A DNA stretch of 62,500 nt, from NCBI GenBank assembly GCA_003331265.1, contig QOPV01000009.1, forward strand, positions 1-62,500. Direction: 5' to 3'. Shown one piece after another: positions 16,877-25,760 of this stretch (its first letter is position 1; each line of letters opens with the position of its first letter). Under the pieces are notes generated by a model that worked only from the letters and a program-made list of their open reading frames with translations, did no database searches and was not told where the DNA came from. Origin of the DNA: Cryomorphaceae bacterium. GTDB taxonomy: Bacteria; Bacteroidota; Bacteroidia; Flavobacteriales; Flavobacteriaceae. The position numbers were made by a program, and so were the translations under genes.

Positions 16877-19813
16877 ATGAAAAAATTAAATTTGATAGTA
16901 ATTCTTATCACCATGATTTCTTTTTCTCAAGAAAGAGATAATCATATTTCATTAAATGGAGAATGGGAAATTATATATGATTTAGAAAATGAGGGTCGTG
17001 AAAATCAAATCCATACAATAAAAGGATTTGATAAATTTAATTCTGAGAAAATTCAAGTTCCTAGTGGCTGGGAGGAATATAAGAAAGATTATGAGGGAGT
17101 TGTTTATTATAAAAAAACTTTCAGCATTTCAGAAGAGTTAAGAGACAAAGTAGTTCACCTAAATTTTGATGCAGTAAATTATTTATCTGAAGTATACTTG
17201 AATGACAATGCTCTTGGATATCATGAAGGTGGTTTTTCACCTTTTAAATTTAATATAGAACACGTCTTGAATTTTAAGAAAATCAACACTCTTATATTAA
17301 GAGTTGTAGGTCCTATAACAATACAAAATAAGTCAATTGATGGAATGGGTCAGATGGAAACCCCTCAGTGGCGAGGGTCTTATACCGGAGGAATTTGGCA
17401 AAATGTTTATTTAGAATCGACAGGAAAAATAATGATTGATGATTTATTTATTAAATCTGATATATATAATAATACATCAAATGTAGATTTTAAAATTATT
17501 AATAAAAATAATGATCATAAAAAAGCTACTTTAATTAATAAGATCTATAACAGCCAAGGAATTGAATTAGTATCCAAAAAAACTAATCTATTATTATCTC
17601 CTGGAATAAATAATGTTTTCGATGAAATAAAATTAGATTCAATTAAGTTATGGTCTCCTAACAACCCAAATTTATATAAGCTTAAATCACATTTAAAAAT
17701 AAAAGATAAAATTGAAGATAAAGTTTCTGAAATTTTTGGATTTAGGGAGTTTACAATTAAAAATGAAAAATTTTATTTAAATAACAAACCAATTTATTTA
17801 AAAGCAGCTTTTTTTGAGGGATTATATCCAATAAGGTTGGCATATCCGGACTCTAAGGAAATGGTAATAAAGGAAATTATGATGGCAAAAAAAGCTGGAT
17901 TTAATATGATTAGGCCATGGAGAAAACCACCGCCTCCAATGTGGTTAAAAATAGCTGACTCACTTGGAATTTTAACTGTTGGAAGTATGGCCATAGAGTG
18001 TATGGATATGCCAATAGAAACAGCATATTTACCAAGACGTGTTGAAAATGAAATAACTGAAAGTATTTTGAGAGATAGAAATCATGTTTCAATTGTTCAA
18101 TGGGAATTATTTAATGAAATTAGAAGGCCTGTATTAGCCAACATGCTTAAACCTATGGCGTTAAAAGCTAGGGAATTAGATCCAACTAGAATGATACTGG
18201 ACGAATCTGGGGGTTGGGCTGAAGGTGCAAACCTATTTCTTCCCTATGAAAAAGTCCCAACTAAATTTAATGATATTCACAACTATCCAGGGCCAAATAT
18301 TAATAAAAATAAATTTGATGGCTTTTTAACTATTGGAAATACAAAAGAAGAAAATATTCAACAACAACTTTTTGCAAGAACTCCAGGAAGAAATGTTATG
18401 CCAAACCTCCCCTCATATGTCTCAGAAATTGGATATGGAAGTTTACCGAACCTTGAAGATAACGAACAAAAATTTAAAGAAAAAGGAAATCCTATAACCT
18501 ACCCCTACTTATACCACATTAAATATAATAAAGAAATTAAAAAAGCATTAATTAAAACAGGACTTAATAAAATATTTAAAAAGACAGAGGATTTTTATAA
18601 ACTTCAACAAAAAGTTCACGGAATAGCTAATAAAAGAATGATAGAAGCTATAAGATCTAATCCAAGTATAATTGGTTATTGTGTACACGCATTAACAGCT
18701 GGAGATTGGGTAATTGGAGCAGGATTATTAGACTTGTGGAGAAACCCCAAAGGAGAGGCATATTATAAAACAAAAGAAGCCAATCAAGAAAAATTAATAG
18801 TTATTAGAACTGATAAAAGAAACTATTATAAAAATGAAAATATAACTTTAAATTTTATTGGAATAAACGAAAACAACAGCGAAAATATCAATTTAGATAT
18901 CAAAATTTACAAAGGAAAAAGAATAGTTTATAAAAAAAATCAAACTAAAATTCTGAAAAAAGGAGTTATCAATTTATTTGAAATTTCATTTGACAACTTT
19001 GGTTCTGGTGATTATAGAATTGTTGCTGATATATTAGATAATAAAAAAAACATTATGAATTCTTCAAGAACATTCAGTGTATTTAATGAACTGAAAAGTA
19101 AAAAAGAGTTGAAGGTGGCTGTTCTCAAAGAAGACAAAAAAATTATTAATTTTTTGAATCGAAATAAAATAAGTTATGTAAAATTTGACAAAGAAATTTC
19201 AAAAAATATTCCAGTTCTAATTTTTGATAATAAACTTATTGATAAATCTTCAAAAGATGGAAATATAATAGCTGAGTCCTCAAGTAACAATAGCATTTTT
19301 AATAGAACTGTAAAGGAAATAAACGAGTTTGTTTCTATTGGTGGAAATGCAATATATATAAATACACCTGCCAGAATAATTAGAAGAACAGGTGAAAATT
19401 TAACATTTCAAATTGAGGGAGAAAAAGTATTACCAATGGATCCTGTAAAAAACATCTCTCAAGGACTTTGGGATGGGATACTTCATATTAATAAAAAACA
19501 CCCTATTTTTAAAGGTCTCCCTGTAAATATTCCTCTTACTGATTTATATGAAAATATTGGACCAACTGTTAGTTTTAGAGATTTAAAAGGTGAAAATATA
19601 GTTCAAACAATAGCATTTGATAGGATTCCAAATGGTAACATCATGAAAAGAAATTATATTGGTTCAGGAGATGTGTGGTCAGGTTCTGACCTTTCTATTG
19701 TAGACTACAATAATGGAAAAATGCTATTATCAACTTTGAAACTATATGAAAATATTGGATTAGACCCCGTAGCTGACAAAATTCTTTTTAATATTATAAA
19801 TTACTTTAATTAA
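16877..19813 (+). CDS. exported glycoside hydrolase family 2 enzyme (beta-galactosidase/glucuronidase type)
   Basis: This encodes 978 residues with a signal peptide ending near SFS-Q (about residue 17). Domain order: jelly-roll sugar-binding domain (about 20-185, with the GH2-like LNGEWE start and PSGWEEY), Ig-like domain (190-290), then a TIM barrel from about 295. The acid/base is Glu414 in LFNE. A likely nucleophile is Glu517 in SEIGYG, about 100 residues later. A C-terminal extension of about 350 residues contains an Ig-like stretch and a Rossmann-like glutamine-amidotransferase-type domain (about 745-900). GH2 enzymes remove terminal galactose, glucuronate or mannose; the sugar cannot be read here. 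Co-transcription with a sulfatase suggests exo-trimming of sulfated oligosaccharides. Confidence 0.9.
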   Translation: MKKLNLIVILITMISFSQERDNHISLNGEWEIIYDLENEGRENQIHTIKGFDKFNSEKIQVPSGWEEYKKDYEGVVYYKKTFSISEELRDKVVHLNFDAVNYLSEVYLNDNALGYHEGGFSPFKFNIEHVLNFKKINTLILRVVGPITIQNKSIDGMGQMETPQWRGSYTGGIWQNVYLESTGKIMIDDLFIKSDIYNNTSNVDFKIINKNNDHKKATLINKIYNSQGIELVSKKTNLLLSPGINNVFDEIKLDSIKLWSPNNPNLYKLKSHLKIKDKIEDKVSEIFGFREFTIKNEKFYLNNKPIYLKAAFFEGLYPIRLAYPDSKEMVIKEIMMAKKAGFNMIRPWRKPPPPMWLKIADSLGILTVGSMAIECMDMPIETAYLPRRVENEITESILRDRNHVSIVQWELFNEIRRPVLANMLKPMALKARELDPTRMILDESGGWAEGANLFLPYEKVPTKFNDIHNYPGPNINKNKFDGFLTIGNTKEENIQQQLFARTPGRNVMPNLPSYVSEIGYGSLPNLEDNEQKFKEKGNPITYPYLYHIKYNKEIKKALIKTGLNKIFKKTEDFYKLQQKVHGIANKRMIEAIRSNPSIIGYCVHALTAGDWVIGAGLLDLWRNPKGEAYYKTKEANQEKLIVIRTDKRNYYKNENITLNFIGINENNSENINLDIKIYKGKRIVYKKNQTKILKKGVINLFEISFDNFGSGDYRIVADILDNKKNIMNSSRTFSVFNELKSKKELKVAVLKEDKKIINFLNRNKISYVKFDKEISKNIPVLIFDNKLIDKSSKDGNIIAESSSNNSIFNRTVKEINEFVSIGGNAIYINTPARIIRRTGENLTFQIEGEKVLPMDPVKNISQGLWDGILHINKKHPIFKGLPVNIPLTDLYENIGPTVSFRDLKGENIVQTIAFDRIPNGNIMKRNYIGSGDVWSGSDLSIVDYNNGKMLLSTLKLYENIGLDPVADKILFNIINYFN

Positions 19814-19838
19814 TAATTAATTTAAGTATTTTAGGTTA

Positions 19839-20561
19839 ATGAATAGTTCATTATTGGTATTTTTTCAACAAAGATATCCTCCCTATGTTATAGACTTGAT
19901 CTCAATTGAAGGTATAAGGAACTTTTCAATTACATTCTTTTTAATTTTATTTTTTTTATGGTCTGCAAGGTTTATTGAACTAAAAAATAAAATTATTTTT
20001 GCTAAGACTATCTCAATTATAACATTAATAATTACTGTATCTAATCACATAATTGATATAAATAACGGTAATTGGGATATTTATGAAAATTTACCTCTAC
20101 ACTTATGTTCAATTTCCAATTTAATAGCTTGCTTTATTCTTTTTATTCCTAAAAATCAAAAATTATTTGAATTTCTTTTTTATTGTGGCTTTTGGGGAGG
20201 ATTAATGGCGATTTTAACCGCTCAAATAAACGATTATGATGGGAGTTTGTTTAAGTATATACAATACTACACAAGCCACGGAACAATAATCTTCATGCCT
20301 TTATACATGTTCTATCACCTTAATTATAAATTATCAAAATTATCCTGGTTAAAACTTTTACTAATATTAAACATTTGTATGGCCATAATAATTCCTATAA
20401 ATTTTAAAATTGGGTCAAATTATATGTATTTAGCAGAAGCTCCAAATATTAAAAATCCACTTGTGTATGGAGATTGGCCATTTTATATTATTAATTGGGA
20501 GTTTATAATACTTATATTGTTTTACATAACCTATGTGATTTTTTCAAAACAAAAAACCTGA
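19839..20561 (+). CDS. TIGR02206/YwaF-like integral membrane protein
   Basis: This encodes 240 residues with about seven hydrophobic helices and no cleavable signal. The LPLHLCS motif near 87-93 and a conserved NYMYL followed by a proline in the C-terminal half fit the TIGR02206 (YwaF) membrane family. Biochemical function is unknown for the family. It starts 25 bases after the GH2 gene and ends 5 bases before the methyltransferase gene, so it may be transcribed with both. A link with sulfated sugar use is not supported by anything except position. Confidence 0.75.
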   Translation: MNSSLLVFFQQRYPPYVIDLISIEGIRNFSITFFLILFFLWSARFIELKNKIIFAKTISIITLIITVSNHIIDINNGNWDIYENLPLHLCSISNLIACFILFIPKNQKLFEFLFYCGFWGGLMAILTAQINDYDGSLFKYIQYYTSHGTIIFMPLYMFYHLNYKLSKLSWLKLLLILNICMAIIIPINFKIGSNYMYLAEAPNIKNPLVYGDWPFYIINWEFIILILFYITYVIFSKQKT

Positions 20562-20566
20562 TACAT

Positions 20567-21181
20567 ATGAAGAAACATCCTATAGAAATATTTAGTGATT
20601 GGGTTACTAGTGGAAAAGACGATGGAATGGAAATAAATCATTTAGAATCTGTCACAAATATGTTAGATTATTCTTTAAAAGATTTAGAAAATTTCAATTT
20701 TATTGATGCCGGATGTGGAACTGGATGGGTAGTTCGTATGGTATCTAAGATGAATTTATGCAATAGTGCATGCGGAGTAGATGGTTCAAAAAAAATGATT
20801 GAAAAAGCTAAAAGTTTAGATATTAATAATCAATATTTTTGTTCTGATTTGTTAACTTGGAAACCTAAACTTAAAAAAGACCTGGTTCATTCTATGGAAG
20901 TTTTGTATTATTTTAAAAACCCATCAATAGTTTTAAAAAATTTCTATAATAATTGGTTAAATGATAATGGACGTTTAATAATAGGAATTGACTTTTATAA
21001 AGAAAATCTCTCATGTCATGATTGGCCTGATAAAACAAATGTAAGTATAATGAATATGATGTCTATTTCAGAATGGATAAAAATGTTTGAAAACTGTGGA
21101 TTTAAAAACGTTAAAAGCTGGAGAACTGGACAAAAAAAAGACTGGGGAGGAACTTTAGTTGTTTATGGAACTAAAACTTAA
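20567..21181 (+). CDS. class I SAM-dependent methyltransferase
   Basis: This encodes 204 residues from the ATG at 20567. The reading that starts at 20495 overlaps the membrane protein gene and adds 24 residues without similarity, so it was rejected. Motif I is FIDAGCGTGW at about 46-55, followed by a GVDGSKKM motif and a SMEVLYYF motif, all typical of the Rossmann-like fold. The substrate is unknown; the protein resembles small-molecule methyltransferases of the UbiE/Methyltransf_11 type. It overlaps the convergent rhodanese gene by 4 bases. Confidence 0.85.
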   Translation: MKKHPIEIFSDWVTSGKDDGMEINHLESVTNMLDYSLKDLENFNFIDAGCGTGWVVRMVSKMNLCNSACGVDGSKKMIEKAKSLDINNQYFCSDLLTWKPKLKKDLVHSMEVLYYFKNPSIVLKNFYNNWLNDNGRLIIGIDFYKENLSCHDWPDKTNVSIMNMMSISEWIKMFENCGFKNVKSWRTGQKKDWGGTLVVYGTKT

Positions 21182-21561
21182 TTATCCTTCAACTCATTTA
21201 GATTCCATTCAATATAGCCTCCTTTTAAATCGTATACCTTAGAAAAACCCAGCTCAATAAGTTTATCAGCTGATTTTTTACTTCTATTTCCAGATCTGCA
21301 ATAAAGATAAACTGGTTTTGATTTATTAATATTATTAAAATATTTATAAAAAACCTCCTCATTCTTAAAGTCAATATTAACTGCCCCTTTAATATGCCCC
21401 AAGTTATATTCCTCAGGTGTTCTAACATCGAAAAATCGAATATTATTATCGTTTACTCTAGTTTTAAAATCTTTGTAATCAAGTAAAACAAACTTTTCTT
21501 CCTGTAACACACAGGAATTTAAAGTTAAAAAAAGTGATAATATTATAAATAAATTTTTCAT
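21178..21561 (-). CDS. rhodanese-domain lipoprotein
   Basis: This encodes 127 residues. The lipobox LTLNSC gives lipidated Cys17, followed by a single rhodanese domain with a FDVRTPEEY start and an active-site loop YCRSGNRS containing the catalytic cysteine. A sulfurtransferase of this kind accepts or passes sulfane sulfur; here it would work in the periplasm or at the outer membrane. The gene begins 2 bases after the persulfide dioxygenase-like gene, so the two form an operon handling sulfane sulfur on both sides of the membrane. The overlap with the convergent methyltransferase gene is 4 bases. Confidence 0.88.
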   Translation of the reverse strand: MKNLFIILSLFLTLNSCVLQEEKFVLLDYKDFKTRVNDNNIRFFDVRTPEEYNLGHIKGAVNIDFKNEEVFYKYFNNINKSKPVYLYCRSGNRSKKSADKLIELGFSKVYDLKGGYIEWNLNELKDN

Positions 21562-21563
21562 GT

Positions 21564-22940
21564 TCAGTTGATTTTTAAATTTACTTTTCTTATATCTGCA
21601 AATCCTCCACTTATATCAAAAAGTGAACTAAACCCTAATCTTTTAAGTAAAGAACAAGCAATCATACTTCTATATCCGCCAGCACAATGAATATAATAAG
21701 TATCTGACTTAATTAAAGTATTTGTATCAAAATCGTTTAGAGGAATGTTTATCGAATTTTTTAAAAGCCCTTTTTCTCTTTCCAATTTACTTCTCACATC
21801 AATCAAACTAATATCTGAATCAATTATTTCTTTTAAATTCAAGGGTAAAATGGATTTAACAGAATCTATCTTTTCGTTTGATTTTTTCCAAACATCAAAT
21901 CCATCTTTCAAATATCCTAATACATTATCAAAACCTACTCTTGATAATCTAGTTATAGTTTCTACCTCAAAATCCTTTTCACAAACTACTAATATTTTAG
22001 TGTTAATATCTTTAACAACTGAACCAACCCAGGGTGCAAAACCACCTTTTAATCCAATAAAAATAGAACCTGGAATAAATCCTTGTTTAAAAACATCTTG
22101 ATCCCTGACATCTAAAATTACTGTATCATCATTTTTAGATAAAGATTTAAAATCATTCAAGCTTAAAGGATTTAAGCTCTTTTTTAAAACAATGTCAAAA
22201 TCTTTATATCCTTCTTGATTTAATTTAACATTTGAGGGGAAATAAGTTGGAGGTACTGGTAAATCATCTGTTAATTCCTTAATAAAATCATCTTTTGAAA
22301 AAGAACCATTTAAAGAATAATTAATTTTTTTTTGATTTTTGAGTGTATCGACCGTTTCCTTCATCATATTTTTTCCACAAGCTGAACCTGCTCCATGACC
22401 TGGATAAACTAAAATATCCCCAGAAAGGGGTTTAATTTTATTGTTTATAGAATCATAAAGAATTCCTGCTAATTCCTCCTTAGAAACTCCCATATATCTC
22501 TGAGCTACATCTGGTATACCAACATCACCTAAAAAAAGAGTGTCTCCAGTGAAAATACAATTATCTTTTCCTTGTTCATCTTTTAACAAATATGAGGAGC
22601 TTTCTAAGGTATGGCCTGGAGTATGAATTAAGGTTAAAGTAATATTACCAATTTCAAACACTTCATTATCTTTTGCTATGATTGCTTTAAATTCAGGGTC
22701 AGCATTAGGGCCATAAACAATTGAAGCCCCTGTTTTATTTGCTAATGTTAAATGGCCACTCACAAAATCTGCATGAAAATGAGTTTCGAAAATATATTTG
22801 ATTTTAGCATTATATTTTTTTGATAATTTTAAGTAACTAGAAATCTCTCTTAATGGATCTATAACAGCTGCTTCACCGTTACTTTCTATAAAGTAAGCCC
22901 CCTGGGATAAACACCCTGTGTATATTTGTTTAATTGTCAT
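21564..22940 (-). CDS. persulfide dioxygenase-rhodanese fusion (CstB/ETHE1-like)
   Basis: This encodes 458 residues. Residues 1-240 are a metallo-beta-lactamase fold with ETHE1-type ligands: His54, His56, Asp58 (THFHADF), His110, Asp133 (TGDTLF), His182. Two rhodanese domains follow: about 255-345, with the loop CEKDFEVE, which looks atypical, and about 360-455 with an active-site loop HCAGGYRS. The layout matches CstB-type enzymes that oxidise persulfide to sulfite and transfer sulfane sulfur to it. It has no signal peptide, so it is cytoplasmic, unlike the lipoprotein downstream. The likely role is sulfide detoxification or thiosulfate formation. The promoter box lies just upstream. Confidence in domain layout is high, in exact substrate moderate. 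Confidence 0.88.
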   Translation of the reverse strand: MTIKQIYTGCLSQGAYFIESNGEAAVIDPLREISSYLKLSKKYNAKIKYIFETHFHADFVSGHLTLANKTGASIVYGPNADPEFKAIIAKDNEVFEIGNITLTLIHTPGHTLESSSYLLKDEQGKDNCIFTGDTLFLGDVGIPDVAQRYMGVSKEELAGILYDSINNKIKPLSGDILVYPGHGAGSACGKNMMKETVDTLKNQKKINYSLNGSFSKDDFIKELTDDLPVPPTYFPSNVKLNQEGYKDFDIVLKKSLNPLSLNDFKSLSKNDDTVILDVRDQDVFKQGFIPGSIFIGLKGGFAPWVGSVVKDINTKILVVCEKDFEVETITRLSRVGFDNVLGYLKDGFDVWKKSNEKIDSVKSILPLNLKEIIDSDISLIDVRSKLEREKGLLKNSINIPLNDFDTNTLIKSDTYYIHCAGGYRSMIACSLLKRLGFSSLFDISGGFADIRKVNLKIN

Positions 22941-22951
22941 TTATTTTAAGT

Positions 22952-22959
22952 CAAATTTA
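22952..22959 (-). promoter_or_regulatory. Bacteroidota-type promoter -7 box
   Basis: On the minus strand this reads TAAATTTG, an exact match to TAnnTTTG. It ends 11 bases before the start codon at 22940, implying a very short leader of about five bases. Confidence 0.5.
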
Positions 22960-22977
22960 TAAGGTAAAATTAAAAAA

Positions 22978-24938
22978 CTAATCAGGATACTCAACCCTCA
23001 GATGATATATATTATTTAATTTTTCTTTTAATATTTTTTTAGCTGTTTGAATTTCTTTTAAAGTAATATCCGAATTTATAAATTGGTTGTCTTCAATTTG
23101 ACTATCGATTATTTTATCAACAAAGTTTTCTATTAGTTTAACACTAGGATCCTTTAAACTCTTAGATGCAGCCTCAACACTATCGGCCATCATGACTATT
23201 GCCGTTTCTTTAGAAAATGGTTTTGGACCAGAATAACGAAAATCAAGTTCATTAGCATTTGAGTTTGATTTAATTGCTTTTTCATAAAAAAATCTAATCA
23301 TAGATGTTCCATGGTGAGTTCTTATAAAATCTATAACTCTATCAGGAAGTCTATTGGCTTTTGCCGTTTCAACACCATTTAAAATATGATTTTTTATAAT
23401 TGTTGAACTTTCTAAAGCATCTAAATCATCATGAGGATTAAAAGAACTACTTTGATTTTCAATAAAATAATTTGGGTTGCTCATTTTTCCAATATCATGA
23501 TACAGTGCTCCTACTCTTACCAACATTACATTAGCCGAAATTTGAATTGCAACTGATTCTGCAAGGTTAGAAACAGCTAAAGAATGATAAAATGTTCCAG
23601 GGGCTTTTTCTGAAAGTTCTTTTAAAAGAAAGGAATTTGTATTTGTAAGCTCTAAAAGAGAAACATCGGATACTAAACCAAATATCTTTTCAAAAATATA
23701 AATTAATGGGTGGACAAAAAGAGTAGCCAATCCATTAAAAATAAAAAGTAATGGAATGTTTAAATTAACGTCATTAATATCTCCATTAGCAATTATTGAA
23801 ATAGAAAAATATGATATAATATATATGCTGGTAATTATGAAAACTGATAGGAACAAATTAGCTCTTTGATAAAGATCAGATGGTGTTAAGATTGTAATGA
23901 TTCCTGCTATTGTATGTAAAAATAAAAATTGAAAACTATTTGGAACAACAAAACCCAAAATAAGTAAAGTCAGTACATGCACAAACAACCCTAACCTTGA
24001 ATCAAAAAAAGCTCTTATGAGTAATGGAATAGAACACAAAGGAACTACATATATGTAATTGGGTTGAAATTTGTAAACAGAAATAGTAATTAAAATAAAA
24101 AGTAAAATTATCAAGAAGACAAAAGTAATTTTTGTGTTATCTAAATATATATTTAATCTGTTTTTTCTAAGAAATAATAACAAGAAAAACAAAGTCCCAC
24201 CTACAATTACAGCATAACCAATCGTCATTAAATTAAAATTTGATTTAGACCAAATTTGAGATTCAAATTTAAATTTTAATGATTCTAAAATTGATAATTT
24301 ATCTAAGTCAATTATTTCTCCTCTTGAAATTATTCTAACGCCTCTGTTTATAGATCCTTTAAAATTAGAAATTTGATTTAAAAAATTATTTATGTTACGA
24401 TCTGTTGATATTTGATCATATACTAAATCTGGCTTTATATTACTTTTTATAATTGAATTAAAAGTAATTGAATCTTGAGGGGAATTATATGAGATTGAAT
24501 CAAAATCAAAATTATTTATTTGATTTAAATCATAATAATTCAATTTCTTTACTTCATTTCCATGAATTAATAAAATAGAATCATTAACTAAGTTAATTAC
24601 ATCACCTATTAGACCAGGACGATATATATCTTTTAGTTTTACTAATGCTTTTTCTTTTAGATTGAATCTGAAATAGTATTTGATTTGAAAAAATATTTTT
24701 TTGAATTTTTTATAATTTCTGATTTTTCAGCCTCAAGTTCTGATTTTGTCTTTAAAATTGAAAAATCAAAAGGAGCAATCAAAGTTTCATACTTCCAAGG
24801 CTTTCCTTCATCAAATTCATATTGAAATTTTCCCTTTTTTGGAATTATATAAACTATTAATGTAACAGAAAGAAAAAAAAGAATAAATCTATAAATCTGA
24901 GACTGAAGTTTAAAAAAAATATTTAACTTATCTTTCAT
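22978..24938 (-). pseudogene. 7TM-HD (PgpH-type) c-di-AMP phosphodiesterase, frameshifted
   Basis: Two reading frames together form one gene. The 5' part (24938 to a TAA at 24657-24659) encodes the start, an N-terminal membrane helix and a conserved FDEGKPWKYE...APFDF segment. The 3' part, open on the minus strand from well above 24720 down to 22978, encodes the rest of the extracellular domain, seven membrane helices and an HD domain (YHDIGK, THHGTS). Adding one base near 24661 joins the parts to about 653 residues, slightly short for the family (roughly 680-700 from memory). The start is ATG 24938; a TTG at 24956 lies inside the promoter box. Sequencing error, inactivation and programmed slippage (T-TTT-TTC run nearby) remain possible. 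An A of AT-rich homopolymers is the likely site. Confidence 0.75.
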
Positions 24939-24953
24939 TTTAAAGAGTAGTTT

Positions 24954-24961
24954 CAAAAGTA
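24954..24961 (-). promoter_or_regulatory. Bacteroidota-type promoter -7 box
   Basis: On the minus strand this reads TACTTTTG, an exact match to TAnnTTTG. It sits 15 bases before the ATG at 24938 and therefore decides the start of the 7TM-HD gene against the upstream TTG. Confidence 0.5.
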
Positions 24962-25019
24962 TAAAAAATATTTAGTAAAATTTAAGAAAAGCCTTCGATA
25001 GATAAAAACACATTAAATT

Positions 25020-25760
25020 ATGAAAAATTATGGTATTTGTGAATTATCTGTAGTTCCCGTGAGAAAAAATCAGGGAAGTAAAAATGAAATGGTTACTCAA
25101 TTGTTATTTGGAGAGATATTTACCATCATTAAATTAGACAAAAAGTGGTCAAAAATTTCAAATGAATATGATAATTATATAGGATGGGTAAATAACATAC
25201 AAATAAAATTTATAGATAAAATAAGTTACGAATCAATAAAAAAAAACAAACCATTCTACTCAACTAATAATAAAGGGTATTTAATTAATAAATATAAAAA
25301 TAAGATATCTGCTCCCTTGGGAAGTTTAATTAGTTCGTCTAAATTTTTAGAAACTACCTTTCAAGGTGAATTATCAAATTTAAATAGAGATAATATTTCT
25401 AAAGTAAGCATGTTGTTTTTAGATTCTCCTTATTTATGGGGAGGAAGAACTACACATGGAATTGACTGTTCAGGGTTTTCACAAATAATTTATAAAGTCT
25501 GTGGAATTAAAATTAGTAGAGATGCAAGACAACAAGCTGTTGAGGGAAAATTAATTGATAAAAGAAATGTTAATTGTGGTGATCTAGCTTTTTTTGGAGA
25601 ATCTAAAAAGAAAATCACACATGTAGGTATAATGATTAGTAAAAGTGAAATTATTCATGCTTTTGGAAAAATCAGGATTGACAAAGTTAATATGGAAGGT
25701 ATTATTAATTCAAAAACAGGAAAAAATACACATAAATTAATTGAATTTAGAAATTATTGA
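25020..25760 (+). CDS. NlpC/P60 (C40) peptidase with SH3-like domain
   Basis: This encodes 246 residues with no signal peptide by eye. Residues 1-120 look like bacterial SH3-like segments (GEIFTIIK, WSKIS, YIGWV). The NlpC/P60 domain spans about 125-245, with Cys150 in GIDCSGF, His201 in THVGIM and His213 as the likely third residue. The family cuts peptide cross-links or stems of cell-wall fragments (gamma-D-Glu-diamino acid bonds), so a role in peptidoglycan recycling is plausible. The 3' end overlaps the convergent TPR gene by 7 bases. Confidence 0.88.
   Translation: MKNYGICELSVVPVRKNQGSKNEMVTQLLFGEIFTIIKLDKKWSKISNEYDNYIGWVNNIQIKFIDKISYESIKKNKPFYSTNNKGYLINKYKNKISAPLGSLISSSKFLETTFQGELSNLNRDNISKVSMLFLDSPYLWGGRTTHGIDCSGFSQIIYKVCGIKISRDARQQAVEGKLIDKRNVNCGDLAFFGESKKKITHVGIMISKSEIIHAFGKIRIDKVNMEGIINSKTGKNTHKLIEFRNY

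Noticed and set aside
6388-19813. Ulvan or L-rhamnose utilisation locus because of the RhaT-like permease, IDS-like sulfatase and GH2
   Set aside because: No rhamnose isomerase, kinase or aldolase, no unsaturated-uronate hydrolase (GH88/GH105) and no KduI/KduD were seen; kept only as the weaker alternative.
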